A stretch of DNA of 64,000 bases, from assembly GCA_004010835.2 (NCBI GenBank), contig CP030868.2, positions 496,001 through 560,000 of the forward strand, written 5' to 3'. Shown in pieces: positions 55,541 to 64,000 of the stretch. How positions within the stretch are numbered: position 1 is the stretch's first letter; each line of letters opens with the position of its first letter. The notes beneath the pieces are model-generated. The model searched no databases. It had not been told where the DNA came from and saw nothing but the letters and a program-made list of their open reading frames with translations. The DNA is from Oenococcus sp. UCMA 16435 (lineage in GTDB: Bacteria > Bacillota > Bacilli > Lactobacillales > Lactobacillaceae). The position numbers were made by a program, and so were the translations under genes.

Positions 55541-56206
55541 TTATTTAGCACTTTTAATATTTTTAAAATTATCAACGAAGTAAATCAAAGTCTGCATTCC
55601 AGTCGTTAAATCAACATTCTGCACCCGGACACTATTTGGAACCGTAATTCTAATCGGAGAGAAGTTCAGAATTCCTTTAATCCCCGCATCGACCAATTGG
55701 TCAGTCACTTCTTGAGCAGATTTTTCAGGGACCGTTAAAATAGCGATAGTAATATTCTCTTTATTTAACGTGCTTTTTAAATCACTGATCGAATAGACCG
55801 GGATTGTTTCACCTTTTCCGTTGCCGATCTTAAGTTCCTTTTTCTTCGGATCAACGTCAAAACCCATTACAATCTGAATGTTGCTCGAATGAACAAAGTT
55901 ATATTTCATTAAAGCCTGACCTAAATTACCAGTCCCAATGACGGCTACCTTGTTAAGTTTGTCTTGAGACAAAATTTTACTAAAAAAATCAAGCAAGGCT
56001 GAGACATCGTAACCAAAGCCGCGTTTTCCAAGAGCCCCGAAATACGAAAAATCACGACGGACAGTAGCTGCATCAAACTTAATTGCCTCGGAAATTTCCG
56101 TTGAATTAATTCTTTTTATTCCTGCCTCATGCAGTGAAGATAAATAATAATAATAAATTGGTAAACGCTGAGCGGTAGCGCGTGGTATCTGTGTATCAGC
56201 AGTCAT
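55541..56206 (-). CDS. rex: Redox-sensing transcriptional repressor Rex
   Basis: This 221-residue repressor has an N-terminal winged helix ([36 protein letters not shown]) and a Rossmann NADH-binding domain ([12 protein letters not shown]). It senses NADH/NAD+ and controls fermentative genes. I prefer the ATG at 56206 ([16 protein letters not shown]), with AAAGGA about 12 nt upstream; an upstream ATG at 56227 has that ribosome binding site inside its own codons. A terminator and the groESL unit follow. Confidence 0.93.
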   Translation of the reverse strand: MTADTQIPRATAQRLPIYYYYLSSLHEAGIKRINSTEISEAIKFDAATVRRDFSYFGALGKRGFGYDVSALLDFFSKILSQDKLNKVAVIGTGNLGQALMKYNFVHSSNIQIVMGFDVDPKKKELKIGNGKGETIPVYSISDLKSTLNKENITIAILTVPEKSAQEVTDQLVDAGIKGILNFSPIRITVPNSVRVQNVDLTTGMQTLIYFVDNFKNIKSAK

Positions 56207-56267
56207 AGTATATTCAAATCCTTTCATTGACCTAATATGTATATTGTAAACGAATTAGATAAAAAGA

Positions 56268-56293
56268 TCACAAAAATTGTGAAATGCTCACAT
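56268..56293. promoter_or_regulatory. Overlapping inverted repeats upstream of rex
   Basis: TCACAA-AAA-TTGTGA (56268-56282) and TTGTGA-AATGC-TCACAT (56277-56293) overlap. The second resembles the Rex site TTGTGA-N6-TCACAA but has 5 nt between the half-sites and a T at the last position. They lie at the position of the rex -35. Autoregulation is possible but unproven. Confidence 0.35.
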
Positions 56294-57313
56294 TCTTGCG
56301 AAATTTAAAGATGGATCAACGTTCAAATCAAGTGTAGCAAATAATTGTTGTTTGTAGTTAAGATGAGCAGCCGCGCCAATCATTGCCGCATTGTCACCGG
56401 ATAATTCAATTGGCGCTTCGGTAAACTCAATTTTATACTCTTTTGACAAATTTTCAACAGCGGTTCGCAAAGCTAGATTGGCAGCGACGCCGCCGCCAAG
56501 CAGCAACTGTTTTGGTTGAAATTTTTCAACTGCCAATTTGCTCTTTTCAGTAATTGCTTCAACAACTGCTTTTTGAAAACTTGCAGCAACATCGTCTTTA
56601 TTGAATTCTTTTGAAATTTGCTCGTTATGATGAACGTAGTTTAATACAGATGATTTCAAACCGGAAAAAGAAAAATCAAAATCGTCTTCGGTATGTGCAA
56701 TTGGAAATTTAATAACAGCTTTACCGCGGCCAGCCATTCCCTGAATTTCTTTACCAGCTGGGTATTTAAGGCCAAGAATTCGTCCCACTTTGTCAAAAGC
56801 TTCACCGGCAGCATCATCAAGAGTTGTACCGATAATTTGAAAAGAGTTTTCCTTTTCCATCCAAAGTAATTCCGTATGACCTCCGGAAACCATAATTGCC
56901 AATGCTGGATAAATTGTTGGTTTAACAAAGTTTGCCGCACTAATATGACCAGCCAAATGATTAACAGCAATAAAAGGTAAATGATTAACCATTGCAAATG
57001 TTTTTCCCGCCATAAAACCAACTAATAAAGAACCAACCAATCCCGGTCCATAAGTAGCTGCTACAGCGGATAGTTGCTGCTCGGGATAATTAATGTCGGC
57101 CTTTTCCAAAGCCTCTTTAGTCACTCGATTAATCCATTCGAGATGATGACGACTGGCAACTTCCGGAACGATCCCGCCAAATCGTTGATGGCTGGCAATC
57201 TGGGTTGCAACAACGTTACTTAAAATAGTATTACCGTTTTTAACAACCGCCGCGCTTGTTTCGTCAGCCGACGATTCAAAAGCCAAGATTATATCATCTG
57301 CCATCTTATTCAT
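56288..57313 (-). CDS. tsaD: tRNA N6-threonylcarbamoyladenosine synthase subunit TsaD
   Basis: This Kae1/Qri7-type protein forms t6A37 in ANN-decoding tRNAs with TsaB and TsaE. The metal site [11 protein letters not shown] (HxxxH), [14 protein letters not shown] and the [11 protein letters not shown] block are present. I choose the ATG at 57313 (341 residues, MNKMADDII), which overlaps the rimI stop as ATGA and has GGA at good spacing; the frame also has an ATG at 57322. TsaB and RimI are immediately upstream. Confidence 0.96.
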   Translation of the reverse strand: MNKMADDIILAFESSADETSAAVVKNGNTILSNVVATQIASHQRFGGIVPEVASRHHLEWINRVTKEALEKADINYPEQQLSAVAATYGPGLVGSLLVGFMAGKTFAMVNHLPFIAVNHLAGHISAANFVKPTIYPALAIMVSGGHTELLWMEKENSFQIIGTTLDDAAGEAFDKVGRILGLKYPAGKEIQGMAGRGKAVIKFPIAHTEDDFDFSFSGLKSSVLNYVHHNEQISKEFNKDDVAASFQKAVVEAITEKSKLAVEKFQPKQLLLGGGVAANLALRTAVENLSKEYKIEFTEAPIELSGDNAAMIGAAAHLNYKQQLFATLDLNVDPSLNFARM

Positions 57314-57825
57314 AAACACCATTCCATCTCAATTGCGTCCTCGTGATCATCGTCATAATAATTGAGTAATTCTTGAATCTTTTTAAAACCAATTTTTTCA
57401 TAGAGCTTACGCGCCTTGTAGTTTGAACGACGGACTTCCAAAGACAAAGTTCCCAATTTATTTTCCTTAGCCAATTCACCGGCAAACTTAATCAAATAAC
57501 TGCCAAGCCCTTTGTTTTGCCAAATCGGAAGCACGGCAATATTTGTAATGTGCAAATCCTGCTGCCGCTTGCGATGAGAAAGACCAATAAAAGCAATCGC
57601 CTGTCCATCAACATTAGATGATAGATATAAATTACCGCGGCTTTGATTAATTTCCGAAACAAAAGCAAATTGATTCCAAGGTGCCGAACCAGTATAAACA
57701 GCCTCTTCAATTGCAACTAATTTTTTCGTGTCTTCCAAATCAACCTGGCGAATTAAAATTTGCTTTTTTGCGATCTCGATCTGATGCTCGCTAAAACCCT
57801 CAATTTTTTTAGACTTCAGAAACAT
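57310..57825 (-). CDS. rimI: Ribosomal-protein-alanine N-acetyltransferase RimI-like (GNAT)
   Basis: This 171-residue GNAT has the acetyl-CoA loop [15 protein letters not shown] (Q-x2-G-x-G/A) and the conserved [20 protein letters not shown]. RimI is the usual neighbour of tsaB and tsaD in Firmicutes. I place the start at the ATG at 57825 with GAGGA upstream, overlapping tsaB by 17 nt; another ATG lies at 57843. The actual acetylated target is unverified. Confidence 0.88.
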   Translation of the reverse strand: MFLKSKKIEGFSEHQIEIAKKQILIRQVDLEDTKKLVAIEEAVYTGSAPWNQFAFVSEINQSRGNLYLSSNVDGQAIAFIGLSHRKRQQDLHITNIAVLPIWQNKGLGSYLIKFAGELAKENKLGTLSLEVRRSNYKARKLYEKIGFKKIQELLNYYDDDHEDAIEMEWCL

Positions 57826-58534
57826 ATTTAGTGTATTCCTCATCTTTTGCTTCCGGATGTTTTGCTTCCCAATTCATTTCAGCAGCCGTCTTCCGCAAGT
57901 AATTAGGAACAAAATGATCAGGATTAACAATCGGCAAACGCAAACTTAATTTTGCTAAAACTTCCGGATCAATTAAACGGTTAGATTCCTGTTCGATAAA
58001 ATTAAAATCATTATCCCTGATTTCGTTTTTAAACTCATCAGCAGTATCTTTTTCGAAAATGAAGCAACTGTTCTTAGGCAACTGTTTTAATAATTTGGAA
58101 AAAACCCAATGTTTTTCAGAAATTACTACTTTGCCCTGCTGATCATAGACCGAAGCAAAAACATTATGGTTACGAGCGTTAATCAGCGGAACTTTAAATT
58201 GTTCGTCAGAAAGCTTTATCGAATTACTAATTGCAAAAAGGGTTGAAACAGCAACTAAATCGCAGGAAAGTTGACTGGCCAAAATTTTGGCAACGGTTGC
58301 CCCAATCCTTAAGCCGGTAAAAGAACCAGGTCCCGCCGTCACAACTATTCTATTCAAATCTTTGTAATCCCAAACTGCTCTTTTCATTAGTTCGGAAATT
58401 GCCGGTAAAATCTTCATTGAATGTGTTCTGGCCTGATCGGTATCATGATTATGTACAAAAAAAAGACCAGTTGTCGAATCAAAAACACCGACATTTAACG
58501 TCGATCCACTTGTATCAAAAGCTAAAATTTTCAT
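57809..58534 (-). CDS. tsaB: tRNA threonylcarbamoyladenosine biosynthesis protein TsaB
   Basis: This 241-residue inactive TsaD paralogue acts as its activating partner. It starts MKILAFDTSGSTLNVGVFDS, and VVTAGPGSFTGLRIGATVAK is the family signature. Its start overlaps galE by one base and its end overlaps rimI by 17 nt, so galE-tsaB-rimI-tsaD are co-transcribed. Confidence 0.94.
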   Translation of the reverse strand: MKILAFDTSGSTLNVGVFDSTTGLFFVHNHDTDQARTHSMKILPAISELMKRAVWDYKDLNRIVVTAGPGSFTGLRIGATVAKILASQLSCDLVAVSTLFAISNSIKLSDEQFKVPLINARNHNVFASVYDQQGKVVISEKHWVFSKLLKQLPKNSCFIFEKDTADEFKNEIRDNDFNFIEQESNRLIDPEVLAKLSLRLPIVNPDHFVPNYLRKTAAEMNWEAKHPEAKDEEYTKYVSEV

Positions 58535-59529
58535 TATTTTTTATCATCGTACCCATTTGGATGTTTAGTCATCCAATTCCAAGCTGATTTGATTTCATCT
58601 TCAACATTACTTAATTTAGGATTCCAACCAAGAACTTCTTTGGCCTTCTTTGGGCTGGCAACCAAAGCGTCCGGATCACCGCCGCGGCGTGGACCGACTT
58701 CAACTTTAAAATCAATCCCCGTAACTTTCTTGGCAGCATTAATTAACTGTTTATTCGACATGCCTGTTTCCGTTCCTAAATTGAAGCGGTTGGATTTATT
58801 TTCTCGTTGCAAATATTCCAAAGCCAGTACATGGGCATCCGCTAAATCAACGACGTGTACGTAATCACGGACATTTGTTCCATCAGGGGTATTATAGTCA
58901 TCCCCAAAAATAACCATTTTGTCTTTCTTTCCCTGAGCGACCATTAAAATATTAGGGATCATATGTGTTTCTGGATTATGATCTTCACCAATTGAACCAT
59001 CAGCTTTCGCTCCGGCAACGTTAAAATATCGAAGGGCAACTCCTTTGATTCCATAGGCCCGATCGGACCAATCCATAATTTGTTCCATCTGTAATTTTGT
59101 TAATCCATAAGGATTAATCGGCTTTTGTATTTCATCTTCGGTAATTGGGTTATGTTTTGGAACACCATATGTCGCAGCGGACGAAGAAAAAACAATTTTT
59201 TTAACATCGTGATCGCGCATTGCTTCAAGCAAAGAAATAACGCCAAAAGTATTATTATCAAAATAAAAAAGTGGTTTCTTCATCGACTCGCCAACCTGTG
59301 TTAGAGCGGCAAAATGAGCAACTGCATCAAAACTGTTCTCATCAAAAATTTTTTTGAGAGCTGCTTTATCACGGACATCAGCTTCGTAAAATTTAACCTG
59401 ATCCGGAACTGCCTGGCGATGGCCAGTCCAAAGATTGTCCACAACCGTTACCTGATCACCATGAGCAAGCAAACGATCAACAGTATGAGAACCAATATAT
59501 CCGGCGCCGCCTGTAACTAATACATTCAT
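58534..59529 (-). CDS. galE: UDP-glucose 4-epimerase
   Basis: This 331-residue extended SDR enzyme interconverts UDP-glucose and UDP-galactose for polysaccharide synthesis. The NAD-binding loop is VTGGAGYIGSHTVD and the catalytic pair is YGLTK (Tyr-x3-Lys). I use the ATG at 59529 (MNVLVTGG) with GGGAG 7 nt upstream; a TTG two codons earlier is unlikely. It is not in a gal operon but embedded in housekeeping genes. Confidence 0.95.
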   Translation of the reverse strand: MNVLVTGGAGYIGSHTVDRLLAHGDQVTVVDNLWTGHRQAVPDQVKFYEADVRDKAALKKIFDENSFDAVAHFAALTQVGESMKKPLFYFDNNTFGVISLLEAMRDHDVKKIVFSSSAATYGVPKHNPITEDEIQKPINPYGLTKLQMEQIMDWSDRAYGIKGVALRYFNVAGAKADGSIGEDHNPETHMIPNILMVAQGKKDKMVIFGDDYNTPDGTNVRDYVHVVDLADAHVLALEYLQRENKSNRFNLGTETGMSNKQLINAAKKVTGIDFKVEVGPRRGGDPDALVASPKKAKEVLGWNPKLSNVEDEIKSAWNWMTKHPNGYDDKK

Positions 59530-59562
59530 TTTCAATCTCCCTTAGTATCTTCGATAATGTTA

Positions 59563-60312
59563 TCACTCAACTTCCGACCACTCAATTTCTGCTTGAGCAT
59601 TAATCAGCGAATCATCGGATATTTCGTGAATGCTATGTAAAGGACCGGTAAATTGAGCTTTTGAAACAACCGATTGATTTAATCTAACTTCCTTGACGTA
59701 TTTAATTAAAATTCGTTTGGGTTCATGTTTCAACAAAAAATTCTCTTCGACAGGAATTAAAAAGAACTTTAAATAATTAGAATTGTTAACATGCTGATTG
59801 GTATCAATATCAAAATAATTCGCTTTAATTTCCTCGACTGAAATCGGCCCTCCGTTAAAACTTCGGTCAAGATCGGCTGGGCTTTCCAACCTTTCAAGAT
59901 GATCTACAAGATCGCCCTTCAACGGTTCTACAAATTCAGGATCAAGGCTAACCAAACGGCGGCGCTTCAAATCAATCATCGCCCACAAGGAATCTATATG
60001 AATCAAAACATTTCCGTCTTGATCAAAAAAATCAAAATCACGAAAAGCAAAAAAACGATTATGTCTTTTTGGATCAGTTGTAATCTTGATTTTTTCACCT
60101 AAATCAGGACGGCGATTAATTTTAATATCATACTGCAACAAAATCCATCCATGATTAGACTCGACAAGTCGTTGCATGCCGATTCCCATTTCAACAGTCT
60201 GTTTAGAACTAGCCGAAATTGCCAATTCCGTGATCATCGGTAAAGAAAGTTTCGCTGTTCGATCACAATAGAAGTCCTGAATATAAAGTTCTTCGGAATA
60301 AATTTTAGACAT
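59563..60312 (-). CDS. Acyl-ACP thioesterase
   Basis: This 249-residue double-hotdog protein releases fatty acids from acyl carrier protein. The catalytic motif DIDTNQHVNNSNYLKFF (Asn and His of the active site) is intact. I set the start at the ATG at 60312 (MSKIYSEELYIQDF), which has AAGGAG 7 nt upstream and overlaps rsmI by 8 nt. Bacterial FatA/FatB-like enzymes are common in Lactobacillales; chain-length specificity cannot be read here. Confidence 0.9.
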   Translation of the reverse strand: MSKIYSEELYIQDFYCDRTAKLSLPMITELAISASSKQTVEMGIGMQRLVESNHGWILLQYDIKINRRPDLGEKIKITTDPKRHNRFFAFRDFDFFDQDGNVLIHIDSLWAMIDLKRRRLVSLDPEFVEPLKGDLVDHLERLESPADLDRSFNGGPISVEEIKANYFDIDTNQHVNNSNYLKFFLIPVEENFLLKHEPKRILIKYVKEVRLNQSVVSKAQFTGPLHSIHEISDDSLINAQAEIEWSEVE

Positions 60313-61168
60313 CGTTTTTCTCCTTATGGTAAATTTCATAAACATCGGCTCTAATTAGGCCCGATATCTTTGCAACCGCCTTAATTGCATCAATCGGCTT
60401 AGTTCCGGAAGCAATTCTTTTATCGATCAGTTGGACAATCGAAGCCCTTGAAAGTACGGCTGGTTCGCGAATCTTTCTAATCAATAAAACAAATTCTCCT
60501 CGTGGACGATTATCTTTTATAAAATTCAATGTTTGAATAATATCTCCGCGATAATAAGATTCAAATTTTTTTGTTAATTCTCTTGCCAAAACAACTTTGG
60601 TTTTTTCACCGAAAATTAGGCGAATATTTTCCAAAGTTTTGCCAACTCGAAATGGAGATTCGTAAAAAATTAATGTCGAATCCAAAGAAATTAATTCTTT
60701 TAATTCTTTTTTTTGTTCGGAATCTTTTTTTGATAAAAAACCAATAAAAGTAAATTTATCAGCTGGAAGCCCACTTGCGATCAAAGCTGTAATACCAGCC
60801 GAAGGCCCTGGCAAACTAATTACGTCAATTTCGTTTCGAATTGCCGCTAAGACCAATTCATGACCGGGATCGGAAATCGATGGCATGCCGGCATCGGATA
60901 TCTGAGCAATACTAAAACCTTTTTTCAATTTATCAATTAATTCCGGGACTCGTTGAGCATAATTATGCTCATGCAAACTAATTAAATCTTTTTTAATTTG
61001 AAAATGTTGAAGAAGAATTCCCGAATGCCGTGTATCTTCAGCAGCAATCAAATCGACTTCTTTGAGCGTCGAAATAGATCTAATAGTCATATCGTCAAGA
61101 TTCCCTATCGGTGTCGGTACCAAATATAGTTTTCCATATTCACTTGTTTGAAAACTTTTCTGTTCCAT
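60305..61168 (-). CDS. rsmI: 16S rRNA (cytidine1402-2'-O)-methyltransferase
   Basis: This 287-residue SAM-dependent methyltransferase of the tetrapyrrole-methylase fold starts with LYLVPTPIGNLDDMT and has AAEDTRHSG, SDAGMPSISDPG and LPGPSAGITAL blocks. It modifies the ribosomal P site. The ATG is preceded by AAGGA and overlaps the holB end by 29 nt. In many Firmicutes yabA and ricT sit between holB and rsmI; both are missing here. Confidence 0.95.
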   Translation of the reverse strand: MEQKSFQTSEYGKLYLVPTPIGNLDDMTIRSISTLKEVDLIAAEDTRHSGILLQHFQIKKDLISLHEHNYAQRVPELIDKLKKGFSIAQISDAGMPSISDPGHELVLAAIRNEIDVISLPGPSAGITALIASGLPADKFTFIGFLSKKDSEQKKELKELISLDSTLIFYESPFRVGKTLENIRLIFGEKTKVVLARELTKKFESYYRGDIIQTLNFIKDNRPRGEFVLLIRKIREPAVLSRASIVQLIDKRIASGTKPIDAIKAVAKISGLIRADVYEIYHKEKNDV

Positions 61169-62043
61169 TAACTATCCTTAAAGCTTCCAAAGTAAACGAT
61201 TCAAGCATTACTTGCCAACTGACAGTGAACCTGGATCGTTGAGAAATTATCAGCCATCTATCGAGAAGATCGGCTAAATTCATATCGGGTGTTTTTTCTA
61301 ATCTAATTGCCAGTTCGGTAGAAAGAGCCAGGTTGAAAATATTTTGGTGTTCATTCGTGTCAACGAAATTCAATAGTTTGGTTTGCACAAAAGCAAATGA
61401 TTCCTCTTGACGATTAAGTATTTCATCAAGCCATTCTGTAATTGTTCTCTTTAAATTAATCGCAAAGCCATTAATCAAAAGATCATCGGCTTGGCTGATG
61501 GACTTACTAATTCGGCTAATAAATACCGCTTCGTCTTCTTCGATACCTTCATTAACTAATTGCCTGCTAATTTCCGATTTTTTTTGTTTAGGAATGTGAA
61601 TTAATTGAACCCGCGACAAAATTGTCGGCAAAACCAGATTACGGTTTCTAGCTTGTAAAAATATATATTGGTTATCATAGGGTTCCTCGATAAATTTAAG
61701 AATCGAATTAGCAGCAGAATCAGTCATTTTATCAGCATCGGTAATTACAGCAATTTGCGGCTGGTCCGATTTTTCGGCAAATATATCACGAACTGTCCGC
61801 ATTTGTTCAACCGACAATGTTTTCTTGCCCTCGGGAATCTTTACTTCGATTAAATTTGCATTTTCAAAAACATCGTCATCGTGCTTTTCCTGTAAAATTC
61901 GGCCACTGATCGCAGCAATTAAATTATGTATTTCCCTTGGATCGTCACCAAGAAAAAGGTAAGCATGAGAAAGCTTACCAGATTCAATCAAATGCAAAAA
62001 AAAAACGCTTTAAGTCATTAATTTTTGAAACTTGGCTTGGCAT
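61140..62043 (-). CDS. holB: DNA polymerase III delta-prime subunit, frame broken at a T10 run
   Basis: The main ORF covers 61140-61997 (285 codons from a TTG) and contains the AAA+ clamp-loader protein: SGKLSHAYLFLG, a degenerate P-loop (DDPREIHN, no Gly-Lys-Thr), ADKMTDSAANSILKFIEEP and ILSRVQLIHIPK. The natural start is instead the ATG at 62043, which overlaps the darA stop (TAATG) and gives MPSQVSKINDLKRFF; that frame then reaches TGA at 62... within 19 codons. The two frames meet at ten consecutive T (61996-62005): with nine T the protein would read LKRFFLHLIESGKLSHAY without a break. Either the sequence has one T too many, the gene is mutated, or slippage makes the full product. Confidence 0.85.
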
Positions 62044-62369
62044 TAAAAATGTTGAAAATCCTCAATCGCCTGAACGATAATTGTTGCTCCACCGATTTCA
62101 ACTTCAATCGGCTGACCAATGGTATCAATACTCATATCCAAGCCAACTGGCGGGGTGACGAATTGCTTACGTGTTTTGGAATGTTCTTTAATGATTCCGA
62201 TCGTTGTGTTGACTTCATCATCTTTAACAGCAATCAGGAAAGTCGAATTTCCAGAACGTAAAAATCCGCCAGCAGAAGCCAAACGGGTCGCACGAATATT
62301 ATGCTCTACTAGAGCGTTGGCAACTGAAGAAGCATCCTTGTCTTGTACAATTGCAGTAATAAGTTTCAT
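62043..62369 (-). CDS. darA: Cyclic-di-AMP receptor, PII-like (DarA/YaaQ)
   Basis: This 108-residue PII-like trimeric protein binds c-di-AMP. The start at the ATG at 62369 (MKLITAIVQDKDA) has AAAGG at good spacing and overlaps tmk as ATGA; a TTG two codons earlier is less likely. The conserved ATRLASAGGFLRSGNSTFLI and TPPVGLDM blocks form the ligand pocket. The position between tmk and holB is conserved in Firmicutes. Its output in lactic acid bacteria is not known. Confidence 0.93.
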   Translation of the reverse strand: MKLITAIVQDKDASSVANALVEHNIRATRLASAGGFLRSGNSTFLIAVKDDEVNTTIGIIKEHSKTRKQFVTPPVGLDMSIDTIGQPIEVEIGGATIIVQAIEDFQHF

Positions 62370-63007
62370 ATCCAACCTTTCAAACTTTCTTGAATTAATT
62401 GTAAAGCATTAATAGCTATTTTTTCAGGACTTTGCGTAGCATCAATAACTTTTATCCGATTTGGCTGATCCTTGGCAAGTTGCAAATAGGTCCGCCGAAC
62501 TTTTTTATGAAAAATAAGTCGATCTTTGTCCAAACGATTAACTTCATTAACGCGATGCTTCATAATTCTCGAAATTCCAACTTCGCTTGGAAGATCCAGC
62601 AATAATGTTAAATTTGGCCGGAGTCCATTAGTAGCAAACTTATTAATTTTGCTAACTGCTTCAATTCCCAATCCACGTCCGCCACCTTGATAGGCAATTG
62701 ATGAATCAACAAAGCGGTCCGACAAAACAATTTTTCCTTCTGCCAAAGCCGGTTCAATTTTTTCAACCATATGCTGCGCACGAGCAGCCGCGAACAAAAG
62801 AGCTTCTGTACGTCGATTCATTTCCGGATATTTAATCCCTAGGACAATTTTTCGAATTGCCTCGGAAATTCTAACGCCGCCGGGTTCTCTCGTTTCAACC
62901 AAATTGTCGCCGAAAATATCTCTAAGAGCCGGCATTAAATTATTCAACAGGCTTGTCTTCCCAGCACCATCCGGTCCTTCAATCGTAATAAAAAATCCCG
63001 TCTTCAT
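62366..63007 (-). CDS. tmk: Thymidylate kinase
   Basis: This 213-residue P-loop kinase phosphorylates dTMP to dTDP. Motifs are EGPDGAGKTSLLNNL (Walker A), a DRF-type element in VLSDRFVDSSIAYQGG and the LID region. It overlaps yaaL by 4 nt and darA by 4 nt. Confidence 0.97.
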   Translation of the reverse strand: MKTGFFITIEGPDGAGKTSLLNNLMPALRDIFGDNLVETREPGGVRISEAIRKIVLGIKYPEMNRRTEALLFAAARAQHMVEKIEPALAEGKIVLSDRFVDSSIAYQGGGRGLGIEAVSKINKFATNGLRPNLTLLLDLPSEVGISRIMKHRVNEVNRLDKDRLIFHKKVRRTYLQLAKDQPNRIKVIDATQSPEKIAINALQLIQESLKGWI

Positions 63008-63231
63008 TTTCTAATTCCCACATCCTTCAAACGCACTTGACGCATCAGGTAAGCTTGTTTATTTTTAGCCAGCATCGTTCTGGAATGAATAAAGCGTTGG
63101 TTGACATGGCCGGATTGTAAATTACGTTCAGTCTGAAGAGACGCATCATAGTCGTCCTGCAAACGGCTGACCGCGTCAATCAGACTCTGATGAAAGAAAT
63201 CGCTGTATGAAATTTTCTTTCCCCAAATCAT
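63004..63231 (-). CDS. yaaL: DUF2508 family protein (YaaL-like)
   Basis: This 75-residue, highly charged helical protein starts [20 protein letters not shown]. Its position between recR and tmk and the LLxARxxYxFL-like spacing ([20 protein letters not shown]) fit the YaaL/DUF2508 family of unknown function. The start overlaps the recR stop by 4 nt. Confidence 0.72.
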   Translation of the reverse strand: MIWGKKISYSDFFHQSLIDAVSRLQDDYDASLQTERNLQSGHVNQRFIHSRTMLAKNKQAYLMRQVRLKDVGIRK

Positions 63232-63833
63232 ATTTCCGTCCTCCCATTCACTGCTTGTGTAAGCGTTAATTGATCAGCATAATCAACATTTGTGCCAACC
63301 GAAAGGCCACGTGCCAATCGAGTGACCTTAATTCCGGACGGTCTGATTAAACGGGCTAGGTAAAGAGTCGTTGCCTCGCCTTCCGTCGAAGCATCCAAAC
63401 CAACAATTACTTCTTTAACTTCCGAATGATCAGACAAACGAGTAATTAAACTAGTGATATTGATATCCTCTGGACCACGTCCTTCCATCGGTGATAAGAC
63501 ACCATTTAAAACATGATAAAGTCCACGATAATCATGCGTATTTTCAATTGCCATTTCATCTTGGCTATTTTCAACGACGAAAATTTTGCTTTGGTCACGC
63601 GAATCATCACTGCAAATGACACAAGGATCATCATCTTTAGCAGTAATAAAACCGCAAACCCGACAAAAAGTCAGATCTGATTTACTGGCCGCCAGACTTT
63701 TGGCAAAATTTTTAACATCATCATCAGACATTCCTAATGTGTAAAAAGCTAAACGGGTCGCCGATTTTCGGCCGATACCCGGCAATTTACTATAAGATTC
63801 AATTAACTTCGCAATTGCTTCCGGATACTGCAT
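63228..63833 (-). CDS. recR: Recombination mediator RecR
   Basis: This 201-residue protein has an N-terminal helix-hairpin-helix ([18 protein letters not shown]), a four-cysteine zinc finger ([19 protein letters not shown]), and a Toprim domain ([15 protein letters not shown]) with the [19 protein letters not shown] block. With RecO/RecF it loads RecA. Its ATG overlaps the dnaX stop by one base; ybaB, normally between dnaX and recR, is absent. Confidence 0.97.
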   Translation of the reverse strand: MQYPEAIAKLIESYSKLPGIGRKSATRLAFYTLGMSDDDVKNFAKSLAASKSDLTFCRVCGFITAKDDDPCVICSDDSRDQSKIFVVENSQDEMAIENTHDYRGLYHVLNGVLSPMEGRGPEDINITSLITRLSDHSEVKEVIVGLDASTEGEATTLYLARLIRPSGIKVTRLARGLSVGTNVDYADQLTLTQAVNGRTEI

Positions 63834-64000
63834 TACTTATCTTCGTCCTTTACTTTGACAATATCACCAAATAATTTTTTTGCTTTATCAACAACGTCTC
63901 GGTTCTCAGACGATTCAGGCGGTGTCACCTTTGTTTTAGGAGCTTGTGATTCAACAGGATCCGGTAATTGAGTTTCTTGATCAGCTTTATCTTCAATTTT
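63833..64000 (-). CDS. dnaX: C-terminal end of DNA polymerase III gamma/tau subunit (partial)
   Basis: An ORF open at the window edge ends with a polar, Pro/Glu-rich linker and the terminal sequence [20 protein letters not shown], like the extreme C-terminus of Firmicutes DnaX. The position just before recR supports this. Only about 55 codons are visible, so the assignment rests on this end and on gene order. Confidence 0.75.
   Translation of the reverse strand, partial: KIEDKADQETQLPDPVESQAPKTKVTPPESSENRDVVDKAKKLFGDIVKVKDEDK

Overview
The window looks like a chromosomal stretch of a low-GC lactic acid bacterium of the Leuconostocaceae, most probably Oenococcus (O. oeni or a close relative). 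This rests on the look of the 16S rRNA as I recall it, on the Phe-type D-Ala ligase typical of vancomycin-insensitive Leuconostocaceae, on a CtsR operator (and no CIRCE) at groESL, and on gene content. No database search was done. Almost every gene is on the minus strand; only nnrD and rpsD are on the plus strand. I see no prophage, insertion sequence, CRISPR array or obvious island.

Layout from left to right; transcription of minus-strand units runs right to left. 1-2065: 3'-truncated polA. 2128-7145: ddl, a DUF2785 protein, rodA, DUF2969, an Mbl-type mreB and a DUF1146 protein, a cell-wall elongation group. 7165-13731: the complete F1Fo ATP synthase operon atpBEFHAGDC with a strong terminator. 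13858-15997: nnrD (NAD(P)HX repair) converging on a D-serine ammonia-lyase. 16090-21485: one rRNA operon (16S, tRNA-Ala, 23S, 5S) with tandem promoters and a terminator. 21500-28950: rpoC and rpoB as a two-gene unit whose leader carries a strong hairpin. 29079-36358: cspA, a DUF4811/MFS exporter pair, a heterodimeric ABC exporter and a hemolysin-III-like protein. 36376-37610: recA behind a LexA box. 37668-45608: mreB-mreC-mreD-cls-ymfF-ymfH-rodZ-pgsA, joining shape determination to anionic phospholipid synthesis. 45654-49920: valS-folC under a T-box leader. 49922-52512: ezrA divergent from rpsD, which has a leader hairpin that can hide its ribosome binding site. 52592-56206: pnuC, groEL-groES (CtsR box) and rex. 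56288-64000: a tightly packed run dnaX-recR-yaaL-tmk-darA-holB-rsmI-acyl-ACP thioesterase-galE-tsaB-rimI-tsaD, many genes overlapping by 1-30 bases.

Together the genes cover envelope growth (Ddl, RodA, two MreB paralogues, MreCD, RodZ-like, EzrA, Cls, PgsA), energy (ATP synthase, Rex, NAD precursor uptake and NAD(P)HX repair), information processing (rRNA, RNA polymerase, PolI, RecA, RecR, clamp loader) and translation quality (ValRS, TsaB/TsaD, RsmI, RimI). The most striking observation is in holB: the natural start and the main body of the gene are in different frames, separated by a run of ten T residues. One T fewer would restore a normal delta-prime N-terminus. This could be a sequence error, a contingency mutation, or expression through slippage. 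Other regulatory features worth attention are the rpoB leader hairpin, the rpsD ribosome-binding-site hairpin, a rex terminator that shares sequence with the groESL CtsR operator, and several genes that appear to have almost no 5' leader and no Shine-Dalgarno sequence.
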